A stretch of 53,055 bases of DNA from Staphylococcus massiliensis CCUG 55927 (GCF_000298075.1 NZ_JH815593.1:441013-494067); one strand, 5' to 3'. Positions 10,030 through 20,140 are shown, counted from the stretch's first letter. A program made the numbers and translations. Notes: a model not told the origin generated them from the sequence alone.

Positions 10030-10656
10030 ATGAGCCGTTGGAAAAGAATTTCATTATTAATTATCTTTACCTTAATCTTCGGCATTATCGCGTTCTTCCA
10101 CGAATCGCGACTAGGTAAATGGATTGATAACGAAGTTTATGAATTTATCTATTCATCAGAAAGTTTTATCACGACAACAATCTTCCTTGGCGCAACTAAG
10201 ATTGCCGAAGTTTGGACGATGGTCGTATTGTCGTTACTTGTCGTGTGTTATCTCATGCTTAAAAAGTTACACATCGAAGCATTATTCTTCTTCATCACGA
10301 TGTCGTTATCTGGAACTTTAAACCCTATCTTAAAGAATATATTCGATAGAGAACGTCCAACATTACTACGTTTAATCGACATTTCTGGCTTTAGCTTCCC
10401 AAGTGGTCACGCAATGGGATCCACAGCGTTTTTTGGAAGCTTGATGTATGTCTTTAACCGTACTTTAAAAGGCCAGTCCAAAGGATTCATGATAGGATTA
10501 TGCGCATTGTTTATATTACTTATTTCATCATCGCGTGTGTACTTAGGCGTACATTTCCCAACAGACATCATTGCTGGTATTATCGGCGGTACGTTCTGTA
10601 TCGTATTCGTTCAACTTTTACTCATTTCGAAGTTAGAACAACATAAATTAGCTTAG
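10030..10656 (+). CDS. pgpB: PAP2 family membrane lipid phosphatase
   Basis: A 208-residue protein with about six membrane helices and all three PAP2 motifs: Lys102 with RP at 109-110, PSGH at 124-127, and SR(x5)H(x3)D at 168-179. These proteins remove phosphate from undecaprenyl pyrophosphate, phosphatidylglycerol phosphate or similar lipids at the outer face. The position after murG suits a role in lipid carrier recycling. The gene is called pgpB in S. aureus, where it neighbours isrR and arlRS, as here. The precise substrate cannot be read from sequence. Confidence 0.88.
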   Translation: MSRWKRISLLIIFTLIFGIIAFFHESRLGKWIDNEVYEFIYSSESFITTTIFLGATKIAEVWTMVVLSLLVVCYLMLKKLHIEALFFFITMSLSGTLNPILKNIFDRERPTLLRLIDISGFSFPSGHAMGSTAFFGSLMYVFNRTLKGQSKGFMIGLCALFILLISSSRVYLGVHFPTDIIAGIIGGTFCIVFVQLLLISKLEQHKLA

Positions 10657-10835
10657 TTGGTAGGGCGCACGTTTGAGGTTAGTTAGTTTGTGTAAGCTTA
10701 GTTTTGTGAAGGCTAAGTAAGGAATAGGGAAGTTGAGCGGGCTAACGCGGTGCGGTCGTGTAGGTTTGACTGGTCGCCGGATCACTGAGCGTCGTGCCGA
10801 CGTTTACTCGAGTCGACTGAGATGATTTATAGGTG
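10657..10835. other. GC-rich non-coding stretch after pgpB
   Basis: About 180 bp with no open frame worth calling and a visibly higher GC content than its surroundings, especially 10730-10820. A short hairpin with CGTCG/CGACG arms sits near 10787-10799. No known RNA family is recognised. Confidence 0.5.
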
Positions 10836-10867
10836 AAGCACTCATTAAGTTGAGTGCTTTTTCTTTT
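10836..10867 (+). terminator. Terminator downstream of pgpB
   Basis: Nine-base arms (AAGCACTCA / TGAGTGCTT) with a short loop are followed by a T-rich run. It would end transcripts leaving pgpB before they reach the repeat array. Confidence 0.8.
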
Positions 10868-10985
10868 AATACAGATCCGCCTAGATAAATGTAGTTTCTT
10901 GTTCAATCTAGTCGAGTTCACAGGAAGGTAGGATTTTAACCATTTAATTGCAGGTAGTGGTAGTTATAAACATACATGCTTAAAG

Positions 10986-11800
10986 GCGATTATCAAGACT
11001 TTTCAAACGTGAGAAACGAAGGCCTTTAGTTTATCAAGACTACTCAAACGTGAGAAACGGAGCCCCTTGGTTTATCAAGACTACTCAAACGTGAGAAACG
11101 GAGGCCCTTGGTTTATCAAGACTACTCAAACGTGAGAAACGAAGGCCCTTAGTTTATCAAGACTTTTCAAACGTGAGAAACGGAGGCCTTTGGTTTATCA
11201 AGACTTTTCAAACGTGAGAAAAGAAGGCTCTTGGTTTATCAAGACTTTTCAAACGTGAGAATTGAAGGCCCTTGGTTTATCAAGACTACTCAAACGTGAG
11301 AAACGAAGGCCCTTAGTTTATCAAGACTTTTCAAACGTGAGAAATGGAAGCCTTTGGTTTATCAAGACTTCTCTAACGTGAGAAATAGAGGGCCTCATAT
11401 TTACAAGACTTTCGTAACGTGTAATGCAATCACCTCTAAATTTACAAGACTCCAAAAACGTGTAAACGAAAGGGCTTTAAATTTACAAGACTTTCGTAAC
11501 GTGTAAATCAAACCCCTTCAAATTTACAAGAATTTTAAAACGTTTAATTTAACCCCCTCTAAATTTACAAGACTATCAAAACGTGTAAATCAAACTCCTC
11601 CAAATTTACAAGACTTTCGAAACGTGTAAATCAAACAGCTCTAAATTTACAAGACTGCAGAAACGTGTAAATCAAACAGCTCTAAATTTACAAGACTCTA
11701 GAAACGTGTAAACCAAAGGCACTCATATTTACAAGACTTTCAAAACGTGTAATGCAATCACCTCTAAATTTACAAGACAATGCAAACGTGTAAAACCACT
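10986..11800. repeat. Tandem array of 20 units with an exact 41-bp period in two subfamilies
   Basis: The core CAAGAC recurs at 10994, 11035, 11076 and so on to 11773, always 41 bp apart, with no insertion or deletion across 20 units. One core (unit 14) has decayed. Units 1-10 (type A) have arms GTTTATCAAG and CGTGAGAAAC around a 10-base centre. Units 11-20 (type B) have arms ATTTACAAG and CGTGTAAAT. Both are imperfect palindromes sharing CAAG...CGTG. The bases between units vary more than the palindromes. There is no coding frame through the array and no nearby cas gene. Confidence 0.95.
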
Positions 11801-11872
11801 AAAACCAACCACAATCTAAAAAATTTACCGCTAACACTATCTATACTACCACCATTACCTAACAACCCACAC

Positions 11873-11910
11873 AAAAAAGCCGACTTATCCGCCACAGGAT
11901 AAATCGGCTT
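11873..11910 (-). terminator. Terminator of isrR
   Basis: Arms of 14 bp (11877-11890 with 11897-11910, one non-Watson-Crick position) are followed on the minus strand by six T residues. The orientation shows that the transcript runs leftward from the Fur-box promoter. Confidence 0.9.
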
Positions 11911-12058
11911 ATTCTACTGTAAGAACATTCATTCTTACACGTCATTTTAGTCTTTTACACGGGCATATAAAAGGGGATACTGTGTTGAAAATGATTCAGC
12001 CAAATCGAAAGATATAGTTTGTGGGGGGAGTATATCCATGGCACTGATAATCATTTTC
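11873..12058 (-). ncRNA. isrR: Iron-sparing small RNA IsrR
   Basis: On the minus strand a sigma-A promoter lies between and within two Fur boxes, and a strong terminator follows about 185 nt later with no open frame between. The RNA would carry C-rich stretches: CCCCCC (12022-12027), CCCC (11973-11976) and CCC (11961-11963), the kind that pair with ribosome sites. An internal hairpin (11918-11939) precedes the terminator. I recall that the Fur-repressed sRNA IsrR of S. aureus lies between pgpB and arlR, uses C-rich regions and represses iron-rich enzymes when iron is scarce; place, orientation and features all match. The exact 5' end is inferred from the promoter. Confidence 0.85.
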
Positions 12059-12096
12059 AATTACATTATAACGTAATGAGAATGATTGTCAATTAG
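12045..12096 (-). promoter_or_regulatory. isrR promoter with two Fur boxes
   Basis: TGATAATCATTTTCA (12045-12059) matches the 7-1-7 Fur consensus at 14 of 15 positions and TGAGAATGATTGTCA (12077-12091) at 13 of 15. Minus-strand TTGACA (12092-12087) overlaps the second box, TATAAT is at 12070-12065 with 16 bp between them, and the predicted start falls in the first box. Fur with iron would block both polymerase access and initiation. A weaker half-matching site lies at 11986-12000. Confidence 0.85.
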
Positions 12097-12177
12097 AAAC
12101 CCCAAAAAATTTTAAATTTATCTTTTCACTTCCGGGAACAGTGTCTATACTTTATGATAAGGATTGAGGTGTACTGT

Positions 12178-12855
12178 ATGAAAAGAATATTAATTGTAGA
12201 AGATGAGCAAAATTTAGCTCGCTTTATAGAACTAGAATTAAAACATGAAGATTACGACGTCGACATCGAATATGATGGCGAGAACGGTTTAAACCGTGCA
12301 TTAGATGAAGACTATAATTTAATACTACTCGATCTAATGCTGCCGAAAACGAATGGCCTCGAAGTATGTAGACGCATCAGACGTACGAAAGAGACGCCAA
12401 TCATCATCATTACCGCAAAGGACGATACATATGACAAAGTTGTAGGTCTCGACTACGGTGCTGACGATTATATCGTTAAACCATTCGACATTGAAGAACT
12501 GCTTGCGCGAATTCGTGCAATAATGCGCCGTCATGGTGAGAACATTTCAGTACCGACGAATCAAATCGCAATCGATAACCTCATTATCGACAAAGACGCT
12601 TTCGAAGTTCGAATCGACAACCAGAATCTGGACCTTACTAAAACGGAGTACGATCTTCTGTTACTACTCGCTGAAAATAAAAACCACGTCCTTCAACGTG
12701 AGCAAATTCTAAGTCACGTTTGGGGCTTTGACACAGAAGTCGAAACGAACGTAGTTGACGTTTACATTCGATACTTACGCAACAAGTTAAGACCCTTTGA
12801 AAAGAACAAACTGATTGAAACTGTACGTGGTGTTGGCTACGTGGTACGCGCATGA
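12178..12855 (+). CDS. arlR: Response regulator ArlR
   Basis: A 225-residue OmpR/PhoB-type regulator. The receiver domain (1-118) has the acidic pair in VEDE, phosphoacceptor Asp52 in LLDLMLP and Lys101 in VKPF. The winged-helix DNA-binding domain (about 128-224) carries the usual YIRYLRNKL recognition helix. With ArlS it controls adhesion, autolysis, capsule and mgrA-linked virulence genes. The ATG at 12178 follows GAGGTG; the frame from 12154 lacks a ribosome site. It overlaps arlS by four bases. Confidence 0.95.
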   Translation: MKRILIVEDEQNLARFIELELKHEDYDVDIEYDGENGLNRALDEDYNLILLDLMLPKTNGLEVCRRIRRTKETPIIIITAKDDTYDKVVGLDYGADDYIVKPFDIEELLARIRAIMRRHGENISVPTNQIAIDNLIIDKDAFEVRIDNQNLDLTKTEYDLLLLLAENKNHVLQREQILSHVWGFDTEVETNVVDVYIRYLRNKLRPFEKNKLIETVRGVGYVVRA

Positions 12856-14207
12856 AACAACGTACATTAAAGACGAAATGGACGCTTATAACAACGACTT
12901 TAACCTTTTTAATTATATTTATATTTTGTTTAATGATTATCTACTTTTTAAGTGATGTCCTTAAGCAAAAGGAACTTGAAACCATCGATCGCAGTTCTGA
13001 CAATATTATTAACCTTATGGAAAATAAACCGATCGATGAAATCACTTTTTTAGATCTAAACGCATCACTAGGTAACTTTCAAAAGGTTATACTATACGAT
13101 TCCAATCGAAAAGAGCTTGTTGAGAGTACGAACGATGACTCAATAACGTACTCTCCAAAGCTTAGTCAGCTTTCAAATAAGAAGATTTCGATACAACATC
13201 ATAATGGAAATGACTACTTAGTTGTAAAAAGTGATATCGATAATTCGAATTTTACCGGCTCAAGCGTTATCATTCACTCTATGGAGAACTATAATTCTGT
13301 GATTCAATCCATTTATTATCTTGCGATTGTATTTGGACTTATAACACTCGCCATAACGGCATTAATTAGTTATATCTTTTCAATCCAGATTACGAAACCA
13401 ATCGTAACATTATCGAATAAAATGATTCAGATTCGCAGAAATGGTTTCCAAGAGCAACTTCGCATTCCGACAAACTACGAAGAAACTGACGATATGATTG
13501 ATACGTTTAATAAAATGATGGAACAACTGGAAGATTCATTTAAACAGCAACAACAATTTGTTGAGGATGCTTCTCACGAACTTCGTACGCCACTTCAAAT
13601 TATTCAAGGCCATCTTAACCTAATTAAACGCTGGGGGAAAAAGGACCCTGAAGTACTTGAAGAATCATTAAACATTTCAATAGAAGAGATGAAACGCATT
13701 ACACGATTAGTTGAAGAGCTTTTACTTTTAACAAAAGACAATGCCAAGATGAATGAAAACGAAATTGAAGTTGTAGATGTGAATCATGAGATTAAATCTC
13801 GTATTAAGTCACTTGAACAATTACATCCTGACTATACGTTTCTATTTGATACATCTCATGAAAAGATATCTTTAACGATGAACCGTTTCCATTTAGAACA
13901 AGTGTTGCTCATCTTTATTGATAATGCGATTAAGTACGACCAGAAAGAAAAGCGAATTAACATACAAACAACTTTAAAAAATAAACGCGTGATGATAGAG
14001 ATAACTGACCACGGTCTTGGTATTCCTAAGAAGGACCTTGAATTCATCTACGACCGCTTTTATCGTGTTGATAAATCAAGGTCACGAAAACAAGGTGGAA
14101 ACGGCTTAGGATTATCCATTGCCCAAAAGGTTATTAAACAATATGAAGGACATATTAAAGTGGATAGTGAAGTGGGTAAATTTACGACATTTACAATTAC
14201 ATTTTAA
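12852..14207 (+). CDS. arlS: Sensor histidine kinase ArlS
   Basis: A 451-residue membrane kinase. TM1 about 13-34, an extracellular sensor of about 115 residues, TM2 about 152-178, HAMP about 179-232, dimerisation domain with phosphorylated His242 in DASHELRTP, and an ATP-binding domain with DNAIKY, DHGLGI and GNGLGL boxes. It overlaps arlR by ATGA, so the partners are translationally coupled. All kinase boxes are intact. No terminator is seen before the odhA promoter region. Confidence 0.95.
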   Translation: MKQRTLKTKWTLITTTLTFLIIFIFCLMIIYFLSDVLKQKELETIDRSSDNIINLMENKPIDEITFLDLNASLGNFQKVILYDSNRKELVESTNDDSITYSPKLSQLSNKKISIQHHNGNDYLVVKSDIDNSNFTGSSVIIHSMENYNSVIQSIYYLAIVFGLITLAITALISYIFSIQITKPIVTLSNKMIQIRRNGFQEQLRIPTNYEETDDMIDTFNKMMEQLEDSFKQQQQFVEDASHELRTPLQIIQGHLNLIKRWGKKDPEVLEESLNISIEEMKRITRLVEELLLLTKDNAKMNENEIEVVDVNHEIKSRIKSLEQLHPDYTFLFDTSHEKISLTMNRFHLEQVLLIFIDNAIKYDQKEKRINIQTTLKNKRVMIEITDHGLGIPKKDLEFIYDRFYRVDKSRSRKQGGNGLGLSIAQKVIKQYEGHIKVDSEVGKFTTFTITF

Positions 14208-14276
14208 ATTGTCACTTTACCTATTACTACAGTGTTTTCCCCTTTAAATGATAGTCATAAAGTGCTATTATTGTCC

Positions 14277-14290
14277 TGTAAGCGTTTTTA
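14277..14290 (+). promoter_or_regulatory. cre site (CcpA operator) ahead of odhA
   Basis: TGTAAGCGTTTTTA fits the TGWAARCGYTWNCW consensus at 13 of 14 positions. It lies 23 bp before the odhA start and just downstream of a possible -10 (TATTAT, 14266-14271), so CcpA bound here would block initiation or early elongation. Catabolite repression of 2-oxoglutarate dehydrogenase is known in Gram-positive bacteria. Confidence 0.65.
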
Positions 14291-14312
14291 TTTTTTCTGT
14301 GGAGGGTGGAAC

Positions 14313-17105
14313 ATGACGAAAGATAAACAGGTGACTGAAGCGCCTGTAAATTTTGGTGCAAACTTAGGCTTAATGTTAGAGCTTTATGATCAGTTCTTAG
14401 AAGATCCTAGTTCTGTATCAGATGATTTGCAAGTGCTCTTCAGCACAATCAAAAACGATGAAGCAACAATTGCTGCTCCGTCAACACAATCAAACTCTGG
14501 TGACGCTACTATCAAAAGCTTAATGCGTTTAGTAGATAACATCAGAATGTACGGACATTTACTTGCTGATATTTACCCAGTAAATAAACCAACAAGGAAG
14601 AATGTCCCTAAATTAACGATTGAAGACTTTGGATTAGATCGTGAAACATTAGAAAAGATTCCAGCAGAACTTGTTTCTGATCACTTCAAAGGCATTTATG
14701 ACAATGCTTATGAAGCTATTCTTAGAATGGAGAAACGTTATAAAGGACCTATCGCGTTTGAATATACGCATATTAATCATAATGAAGAGCGTGTATGGCT
14801 TAAGAGTCGTATCGAAACACCTCATCAAAATGAATATTCAAACGAAGAAAAGATTGAATTCTTTAAAAATCTTGCACACGTAGAAGGTTTCGAAAAATAT
14901 CTACATAAAAACTTCGTAGGGGCTAAACGTTTCTCTATTGAAGGTGTAGATACATTAGTACCTATGCTTCAAAGAACGTTACAACTTGCTAGTGATGAAG
15001 GGATCACTAATATTCAAATCGGTATGGCGCACCGTGGTCGTTTAAATGTTCTGACTCACGTATTACAAAAACCATACTCAATGATGATTTCAGAATTTAT
15101 GCACACTGATCCAATGAAATTCTTACCAGGGGACGAGAGTTTAGAATTAACTTCTGGTTGGACAGGCGATGTTAAATATCACTTAGGTGGTACTAAAGTG
15201 ACTGACGCATACGGCATTGAACAACGTATTTCACTTGCTAATAACCCAAGTCACTTAGAAATCGTTTCACCAGTTGTTATTGGTAAAACACGTGCAGACC
15301 AAGACGACACAATGCACGAAGGTGCACCTACAACAGATTATACGAAAGCAATGCCAATCATCATTCATGGTGATGCCGCTTATCCAGGTCAAGGTATCAA
15401 CTTTGAAACGATGAACCTTGGTAACTTAAATAGTTACTCTACTGGCGGTACATTCCATATCATTACGAACAACCGTATAGGTTTCACTACAGAACCAGAA
15501 GATGGTCGTTCTACAACATATGCTACAGACGTAGCTAAAGGTTACGATGTACCAATTATGCACGTTAACGCTGACGACGTTGAAGCTACTATCGAAGCAA
15601 TCAACATCGCTATGGATTTCAGAAAAGAATTCCATAAAGACGTTGTTATCGACTTAGTTGGTTACCGTCGCTTCGGTCATAACGAAATGGATGAACCATC
15701 AATTACAAACCCAGTTCCTTACCAAAACATCCGTAAACACGATTCAGTTGAAATTCTTTACGGTAAAAAACTTGTTGAACAAGGTATCATTTCTGAAGAT
15801 GAAATGAACGAAGTAATCGATGGCGTTCAAAAAACAATCCGTGCTGAACACGATAAAATTGACAAAGAAGACAAAATGGACGATCCAGACATGGATAAAC
15901 CAAATTCAATTGAATTACCGTTACAAGATAACGAAAGCGAGTTAAGCTATGAGCGCTTAAAAGAAATTAATGACGCTATGCTTTCTTATCCTGAAGATTT
16001 CACTGTCTTCAAGAAGTTAAATCGTGTACTTGAAAAACGTAGAGAACCATTTGAAAAAGAAGATGGTCTTGTAGATTGGGCTCATGCTGAACAATTAGCT
16101 TTTGCTACAATTATGCAAGAAGAAACACCAATTCGCTTAACTGGACAAGATTCTGAACGTGGTACATTCAGTCACCGTCACGCAGTATTACATGACTCAG
16201 AAAACGGTAATGAATTCATCCCACTTCAAAATGTACCAGATCAAAAAGCGACATTCGATGTTCACAACTCACCACTTTCTGAAGCAGCAGTAGTTGGTTT
16301 CGAATATGGTTATAACGTTGAGAATAGTAAAACAATGACGATTTGGGAAGCACAATACGGTGATTTCTCAAACATGTCACAAATGATCTTTGACAACTTC
16401 TTATTTAGTGGAAATGCTAAATGGGGTGAACGTTCAGGTTTAACATTATTCTTACCTCACGCTTATGAAGGTCAAGGTCCTGAACACTCTTCAGCTCGTT
16501 TAGAACGTTTCTTACAATTAGCTGGAGAAAACAACATGACTGTTGTTAATTTATCTAGCTCAGCAAACTACTTCCACTTATTACGTGCACAAGCTGCAAG
16601 CTTAGATACAGATGCAATGAGACCACTCGTTGTTATGTCACCTAAGAGCTTATTACGTAATAAAACAGTAGCTGACACTATTGATAAATTCACATCAGGC
16701 AAATTTGAGCCAATTTTACCTGAACCACATGAAAAAGAAAAAATTAAAAAAGTCATTTTAGCATCGGGCAAAATGTTTATCGACTTAAAAGAGCATATGG
16801 CTAAAAATCCTGATGAAGAAATTCTTTTAGTAGCGGTTGAACGTTTATATCCATTCCCAGAAGAAGAAGTTCAAGCAGTTATTAATGAACTTCCAAACCT
16901 TGAAACAGTAGCTTGGGTTCAAGAAGAACCTAAAAACCAAGGTTCATGGTTATACGTATATCCTTACCTAAAAGAAATTGTTGGTGACGCATATAACTTA
17001 AGCTATCATGGAAGAGTAACGCGTGCGACGCCAGCTGAAGGTGACGGAGAAATCCATAAACTTGTTCAAAAAATTATCATCGAAAATAGTATGAATAAAA
17101 ACTAG
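14313..17105 (+). CDS. odhA: 2-oxoglutarate dehydrogenase E1 component
   Basis: A 930-residue thiamine-diphosphate enzyme that decarboxylates 2-oxoglutarate in the TCA cycle and passes the succinyl group to OdhB. The N-terminal [15 protein letters not shown] segment is the docking region; [11 protein letters not shown], the [10 protein letters not shown] cofactor region, and [20 protein letters not shown] in the second half are diagnostic. The ATG at 14313 follows GGAGGGTGG; the upstream in-frame codon at 14232 lies in the promoter region. It forms an operon with odhB 11 bp downstream, probably under CcpA control. Confidence 0.96.
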   Translation: MTKDKQVTEAPVNFGANLGLMLELYDQFLEDPSSVSDDLQVLFSTIKNDEATIAAPSTQSNSGDATIKSLMRLVDNIRMYGHLLADIYPVNKPTRKNVPKLTIEDFGLDRETLEKIPAELVSDHFKGIYDNAYEAILRMEKRYKGPIAFEYTHINHNEERVWLKSRIETPHQNEYSNEEKIEFFKNLAHVEGFEKYLHKNFVGAKRFSIEGVDTLVPMLQRTLQLASDEGITNIQIGMAHRGRLNVLTHVLQKPYSMMISEFMHTDPMKFLPGDESLELTSGWTGDVKYHLGGTKVTDAYGIEQRISLANNPSHLEIVSPVVIGKTRADQDDTMHEGAPTTDYTKAMPIIIHGDAAYPGQGINFETMNLGNLNSYSTGGTFHIITNNRIGFTTEPEDGRSTTYATDVAKGYDVPIMHVNADDVEATIEAINIAMDFRKEFHKDVVIDLVGYRRFGHNEMDEPSITNPVPYQNIRKHDSVEILYGKKLVEQGIISEDEMNEVIDGVQKTIRAEHDKIDKEDKMDDPDMDKPNSIELPLQDNESELSYERLKEINDAMLSYPEDFTVFKKLNRVLEKRREPFEKEDGLVDWAHAEQLAFATIMQEETPIRLTGQDSERGTFSHRHAVLHDSENGNEFIPLQNVPDQKATFDVHNSPLSEAAVVGFEYGYNVENSKTMTIWEAQYGDFSNMSQMIFDNFLFSGNAKWGERSGLTLFLPHAYEGQGPEHSSARLERFLQLAGENNMTVVNLSSSANYFHLLRAQAASLDTDAMRPLVVMSPKSLLRNKTVADTIDKFTSGKFEPILPEPHEKEKIKKVILASGKMFIDLKEHMAKNPDEEILLVAVERLYPFPEEEVQAVINELPNLETVAWVQEEPKNQGSWLYVYPYLKEIVGDAYNLSYHGRVTRATPAEGDGEIHKLVQKIIIENSMNKN

Positions 17106-17116
17106 GGGGAAGTAAG

Positions 17117-18379
17117 ATGCCAGAGGTAAAAGTTCCAGAATTAGCAGAATCAATTACAGAAGGTACAATTGCAGAATGGTTAAAGCAAAAAGGTGACACT
17201 GTTGATAAAGGTGAAGCTATTTTAGAATTAGAAACAGACAAAGTTAACGTTGAGGTTGTTTCTGAAGAAGCAGGAACATTACAAGAATTATTAGCTGAAG
17301 AAGGCGACACTGTAGAAGTAGGTCAAGCAGTAGCTGTAGTAGGCGAAGGCGTCGCTAGTTCTTCAAGTGATGACGCTAAAGAAGAGAAAAAAGACGACAG
17401 CAATAAAGACAACAAAGAAGAGAAGAAAGAAGAATCATCTTCAGATAACAAATCAGAAGATACTTCATCTAAAGACGAATCTTCTCAAGATCGCGTAAAT
17501 GCGACACCATCAGCTCGTAAATATGCGCGTGAAAAAGGCATCGACTTAAGTGAAGTTAGTGGTAAGTCTAACGATGTTGTACGTAAAGAAGACGTTGACC
17601 GCAGTCAACAACCTAAATCACAACCATCAAATGAAAAATCTCAATCTAAACCACAAAAACCTGAAAACCCATCTAAACCAGTTGTTCGTGAAAAAATGAA
17701 ACGTAGAAAACAAACAGCTGCTAAGAAATTATTAGAAGTATCTAATAACACAGCAATGTTAACTACATTCAACGAAGTTGACATGTCAGCAGTTATGAAC
17801 CTACGTAAACGTAAAAAAGAACAATTTATGGAAAACCATGATGGTACTAAACTTGGTTTCATGTCATTCTTCACTAAAGCTTCAGTAGCTGCACTTAAGA
17901 AGTTCCCTGAAGTTAATGCTGAAATTGACGGCGAAGACATGGTTACTAAGCAATACTATGATATCGGTGTAGCTGTATCTACAGACGACGGCTTATTAGT
18001 ACCGAATGTTCGTGACTGTGATAAGAAAAACTTCGCAGAAATCGAAGCTGAAATTGCTAACCTTGCTAAAAAAGCAAGAGACAAAAAATTAGGCTTAGAT
18101 GACATGATGAACGGTTCATTCACAATCACTAACGGTGGTATCTTCGGTTCTATGATGTCTACACCAATCATCAACGGTAGCCAAGCTGCTATCTTAGGTT
18201 TACATTCAATCATGACACGTCCAGTAGCAATCGACAAAGACACGATTGAAAACAGACCAATGATGTACATCGCATTAAGCTATGACCACCGTATCATCGA
18301 TGGTAAAGAAGCAGTAGGTTTCTTAAAAACAATCAAAGAATTAATTGAAAACCCAGAAGATTTATTATTAGAATCATAA
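17117..18379 (+). CDS. odhB: Dihydrolipoamide succinyltransferase E2 component
   Basis: A 420-residue E2 enzyme. Lipoyl domain 1-76 with Lys42 in ETDKVNV as the lipoylated residue; an unusually acidic and Ser/Lys-rich linker about 82-125; peripheral subunit-binding domain about 127-165 ([14 protein letters not shown]); catalytic domain about 185-420 with His391 and Asp395 in DHRIIDG. It transfers the succinyl group to CoA. The E3 subunit is not encoded here and is normally shared with pyruvate dehydrogenase. Confidence 0.96.
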   Translation: MPEVKVPELAESITEGTIAEWLKQKGDTVDKGEAILELETDKVNVEVVSEEAGTLQELLAEEGDTVEVGQAVAVVGEGVASSSSDDAKEEKKDDSNKDNKEEKKEESSSDNKSEDTSSKDESSQDRVNATPSARKYAREKGIDLSEVSGKSNDVVRKEDVDRSQQPKSQPSNEKSQSKPQKPENPSKPVVREKMKRRKQTAAKKLLEVSNNTAMLTTFNEVDMSAVMNLRKRKKEQFMENHDGTKLGFMSFFTKASVAALKKFPEVNAEIDGEDMVTKQYYDIGVAVSTDDGLLVPNVRDCDKKNFAEIEAEIANLAKKARDKKLGLDDMMNGSFTITNGGIFGSMMSTPIINGSQAAILGLHSIMTRPVAIDKDTIENRPMMYIALSYDHRIIDGKEAVGFLKTIKELIENPEDLLLES

Positions 18380-18412
18380 TTCTGGAACATACGTTAACTT
18401 AATTCACAATAT

Positions 18413-18454
18413 AGCTACCAACATGGCACATTGCTTTGTTGGTAGCTTTTTTTT
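18413..18454 (+). terminator. Terminator after odhAB
   Basis: A perfect 11-bp stem (AGCTACCAACA / TGTTGGTAGCT) is followed by eight T residues. Confidence 0.92.
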
Positions 18455-18668
18455 GCCTTTTTTCTCTCCCTTCAGCAAAAGCCCTTTATATCAAACATCT
18501 CTTAATTAAGCGTAATTAAATATGTGATAACAATAGTCTTGTTTTAAAATTATTTATGAAATGTAAACTTTTAGTAATTTCTTTAAAATGCTTGCTTTTA
18601 CTAAAAATTATTATGATATAGTATTATTATATTGAAATCTGACTATAATAATTTGAAAGGAGCATTAA

Positions 18669-20135
18669 ATGAGATTTCTAAATAACAAATACTATAAAAC
18701 CGTAGCAATCACGACATCTTCAGCGATTCTACTTACGTCGCTTTTCACAGGGAATACGCAAGCAGAAGAAAAACCTGCAGAAGCCTCTAAGACGCAACAA
18801 TCTCCTAAAACGGCCAATCATAATGAGCTTGAACAACAGGCTAAACAACTTCAATCTCAATCTGAAGAGAAACAAACAAATCAATTACTTCAACAAAACG
18901 CGAATCCTAAATTTTCACGTGATGCTTCTGTAAACCAATTATCACGTGACTCAAAAGGAATTAAACAGGCGAATACGCAAGCTAACCAAACTAAAAACAA
19001 GTATCCGATCGTCTTCGTTCATGGCTTCGCTGGTTTAGTAGGCGAAGATCGACCAAGTGCTATTTATCCGAACTACTGGGGTGGCGATAAATCACCATTA
19101 ATGGAAACACTTAGAAATAGTGGTTATGAAGTATATGATGCCAATATTGGTCCATATAGTAGTAACTACGACCGTGCAGTCGAATTATACTACTACATTA
19201 AAGGTGGTACGGTTGATTACGGTGCTGCGCACGCTAAAAAATATGGACACGCACGTTATGGTCGTACGTACGAAGGGGTTTATCCTGATTGGAAACCTGG
19301 CGATAAAATCCATTTAATCGGTCATAGTATGGGTGGCCAAACATCTCGTTTACTTGAAAATATGTTACGTCATGGTAATCAAGAAGAGATTCAATATCAA
19401 AAAGAACACGGCGGCAAGATTTCACCATTATTCAAAGGACAAAAAGACCATATGGTTTCATCTATGACGACACTAGCTACACCTCATAATGGTACGTATG
19501 CTTCAGAACCAGGTGAAACGAACAAAAAGTCTACTGAAATCCTATATAATATTGCTACATTCTTCGGTCATAAGGGCTCTAAAGTGAACTTAGGATTCGA
19601 TCATTGGGGCTTACGTCAAAGAGATGATGAAACATATCTTGAATATGCAGACAGAGTTAACAAAAGTAAGTTATGGAACACGAAAGATAACTCATTCTAT
19701 GATTTATCACCAGAAGGCTCTCGTAAGTTAAATGAACAAACTACAACGAACCCTGAAATTGCTTACTCAAGCTATGCTGGTGAAGCATCACATCCTAACG
19801 CACAAGGTGATCACGTGCCAGATATGGGTATGTATTTCTTAGGTCTTGATTCAGGTAAGACAATCGGTAAAAATGCACCTGAACAATATAAGATGAATGA
19901 TGGTTTAGTACCAACGCGTTCAGCGTTCTATCCAGAAGGCCGTAAACATACAACGGATACAAGTACAATTAAGAAAGGTACTTGGCAAGTATTCCCAGTT
20001 AAGAAAGATTGGGATCACTTCGATTTAATCGGTCTTGATACGCTTGATCTTAAACGTACGCCAAAAGAGCTCGAAAACTTCTATCAACAGTTAGCCGAGC
20101 GAACAGTTAAAGTAGAGCAACAAGAAGATAAATAA
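18669..20135 (+). CDS. lip: Secreted staphylococcal-type lipase with a short pro-region
   Basis: A 488-residue triacylglycerol lipase. Signal peptide about 1-32 (cleavage after NTQA), a Gln/Lys/Asn-rich pro-region about 33-110, then the mature alpha/beta-hydrolase from KYPIVFVHGF onward. The triad is Ser220 in GHSMGGQ, Asp411 in MNDGLVP and His450 in DWDHFD; the mature part has the usual length of about 380-390. The pro-region is only about 75 residues, against some 200-270 in typical family members, and the signal peptide lacks the YSIRK motif. AAAGGAG precedes the ATG. The gene is an insertion relative to the S. aureus odhB-MoxR order as I recall it. Confidence 0.92.
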   Translation: MRFLNNKYYKTVAITTSSAILLTSLFTGNTQAEEKPAEASKTQQSPKTANHNELEQQAKQLQSQSEEKQTNQLLQQNANPKFSRDASVNQLSRDSKGIKQANTQANQTKNKYPIVFVHGFAGLVGEDRPSAIYPNYWGGDKSPLMETLRNSGYEVYDANIGPYSSNYDRAVELYYYIKGGTVDYGAAHAKKYGHARYGRTYEGVYPDWKPGDKIHLIGHSMGGQTSRLLENMLRHGNQEEIQYQKEHGGKISPLFKGQKDHMVSSMTTLATPHNGTYASEPGETNKKSTEILYNIATFFGHKGSKVNLGFDHWGLRQRDDETYLEYADRVNKSKLWNTKDNSFYDLSPEGSRKLNEQTTTNPEIAYSSYAGEASHPNAQGDHVPDMGMYFLGLDSGKTIGKNAPEQYKMNDGLVPTRSAFYPEGRKHTTDTSTIKKGTWQVFPVKKDWDHFDLIGLDTLDLKRTPKELENFYQQLAERTVKVEQQEDK

Positions 20136-20140
20136 TAATA

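Noticed and set aside
10810..10822. Adjoining XhoI and SalI sites suggesting vector sequence
   Set aside because: Two overlapping six-base palindromes can arise by chance; no other vector or linker sequence is present.
10986..11400. parS-like centromere sites in type A units
   Set aside because: CTCACGTTT/GTTTC resembles part of the parS palindrome, but the spacing is wrong and the symmetric CACGTG centre is missing.
10986..11800. CRISPR array
   Set aside because: The period is regular, but the parts between repeats are short (about 11 bp), resemble each other, and the repeats themselves fall in two drifting families. No cas genes or leader are present.
12038..12076. 12-codon open frame starting at ATG 12038 with a GGGGGGAG site, a possible toxin peptide
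   Set aside because: The G-rich tract is the complement of the C-rich segment of isrR, and the Fur-box and terminator signals show that the functional strand is minus. No promoter was seen for the plus strand here.
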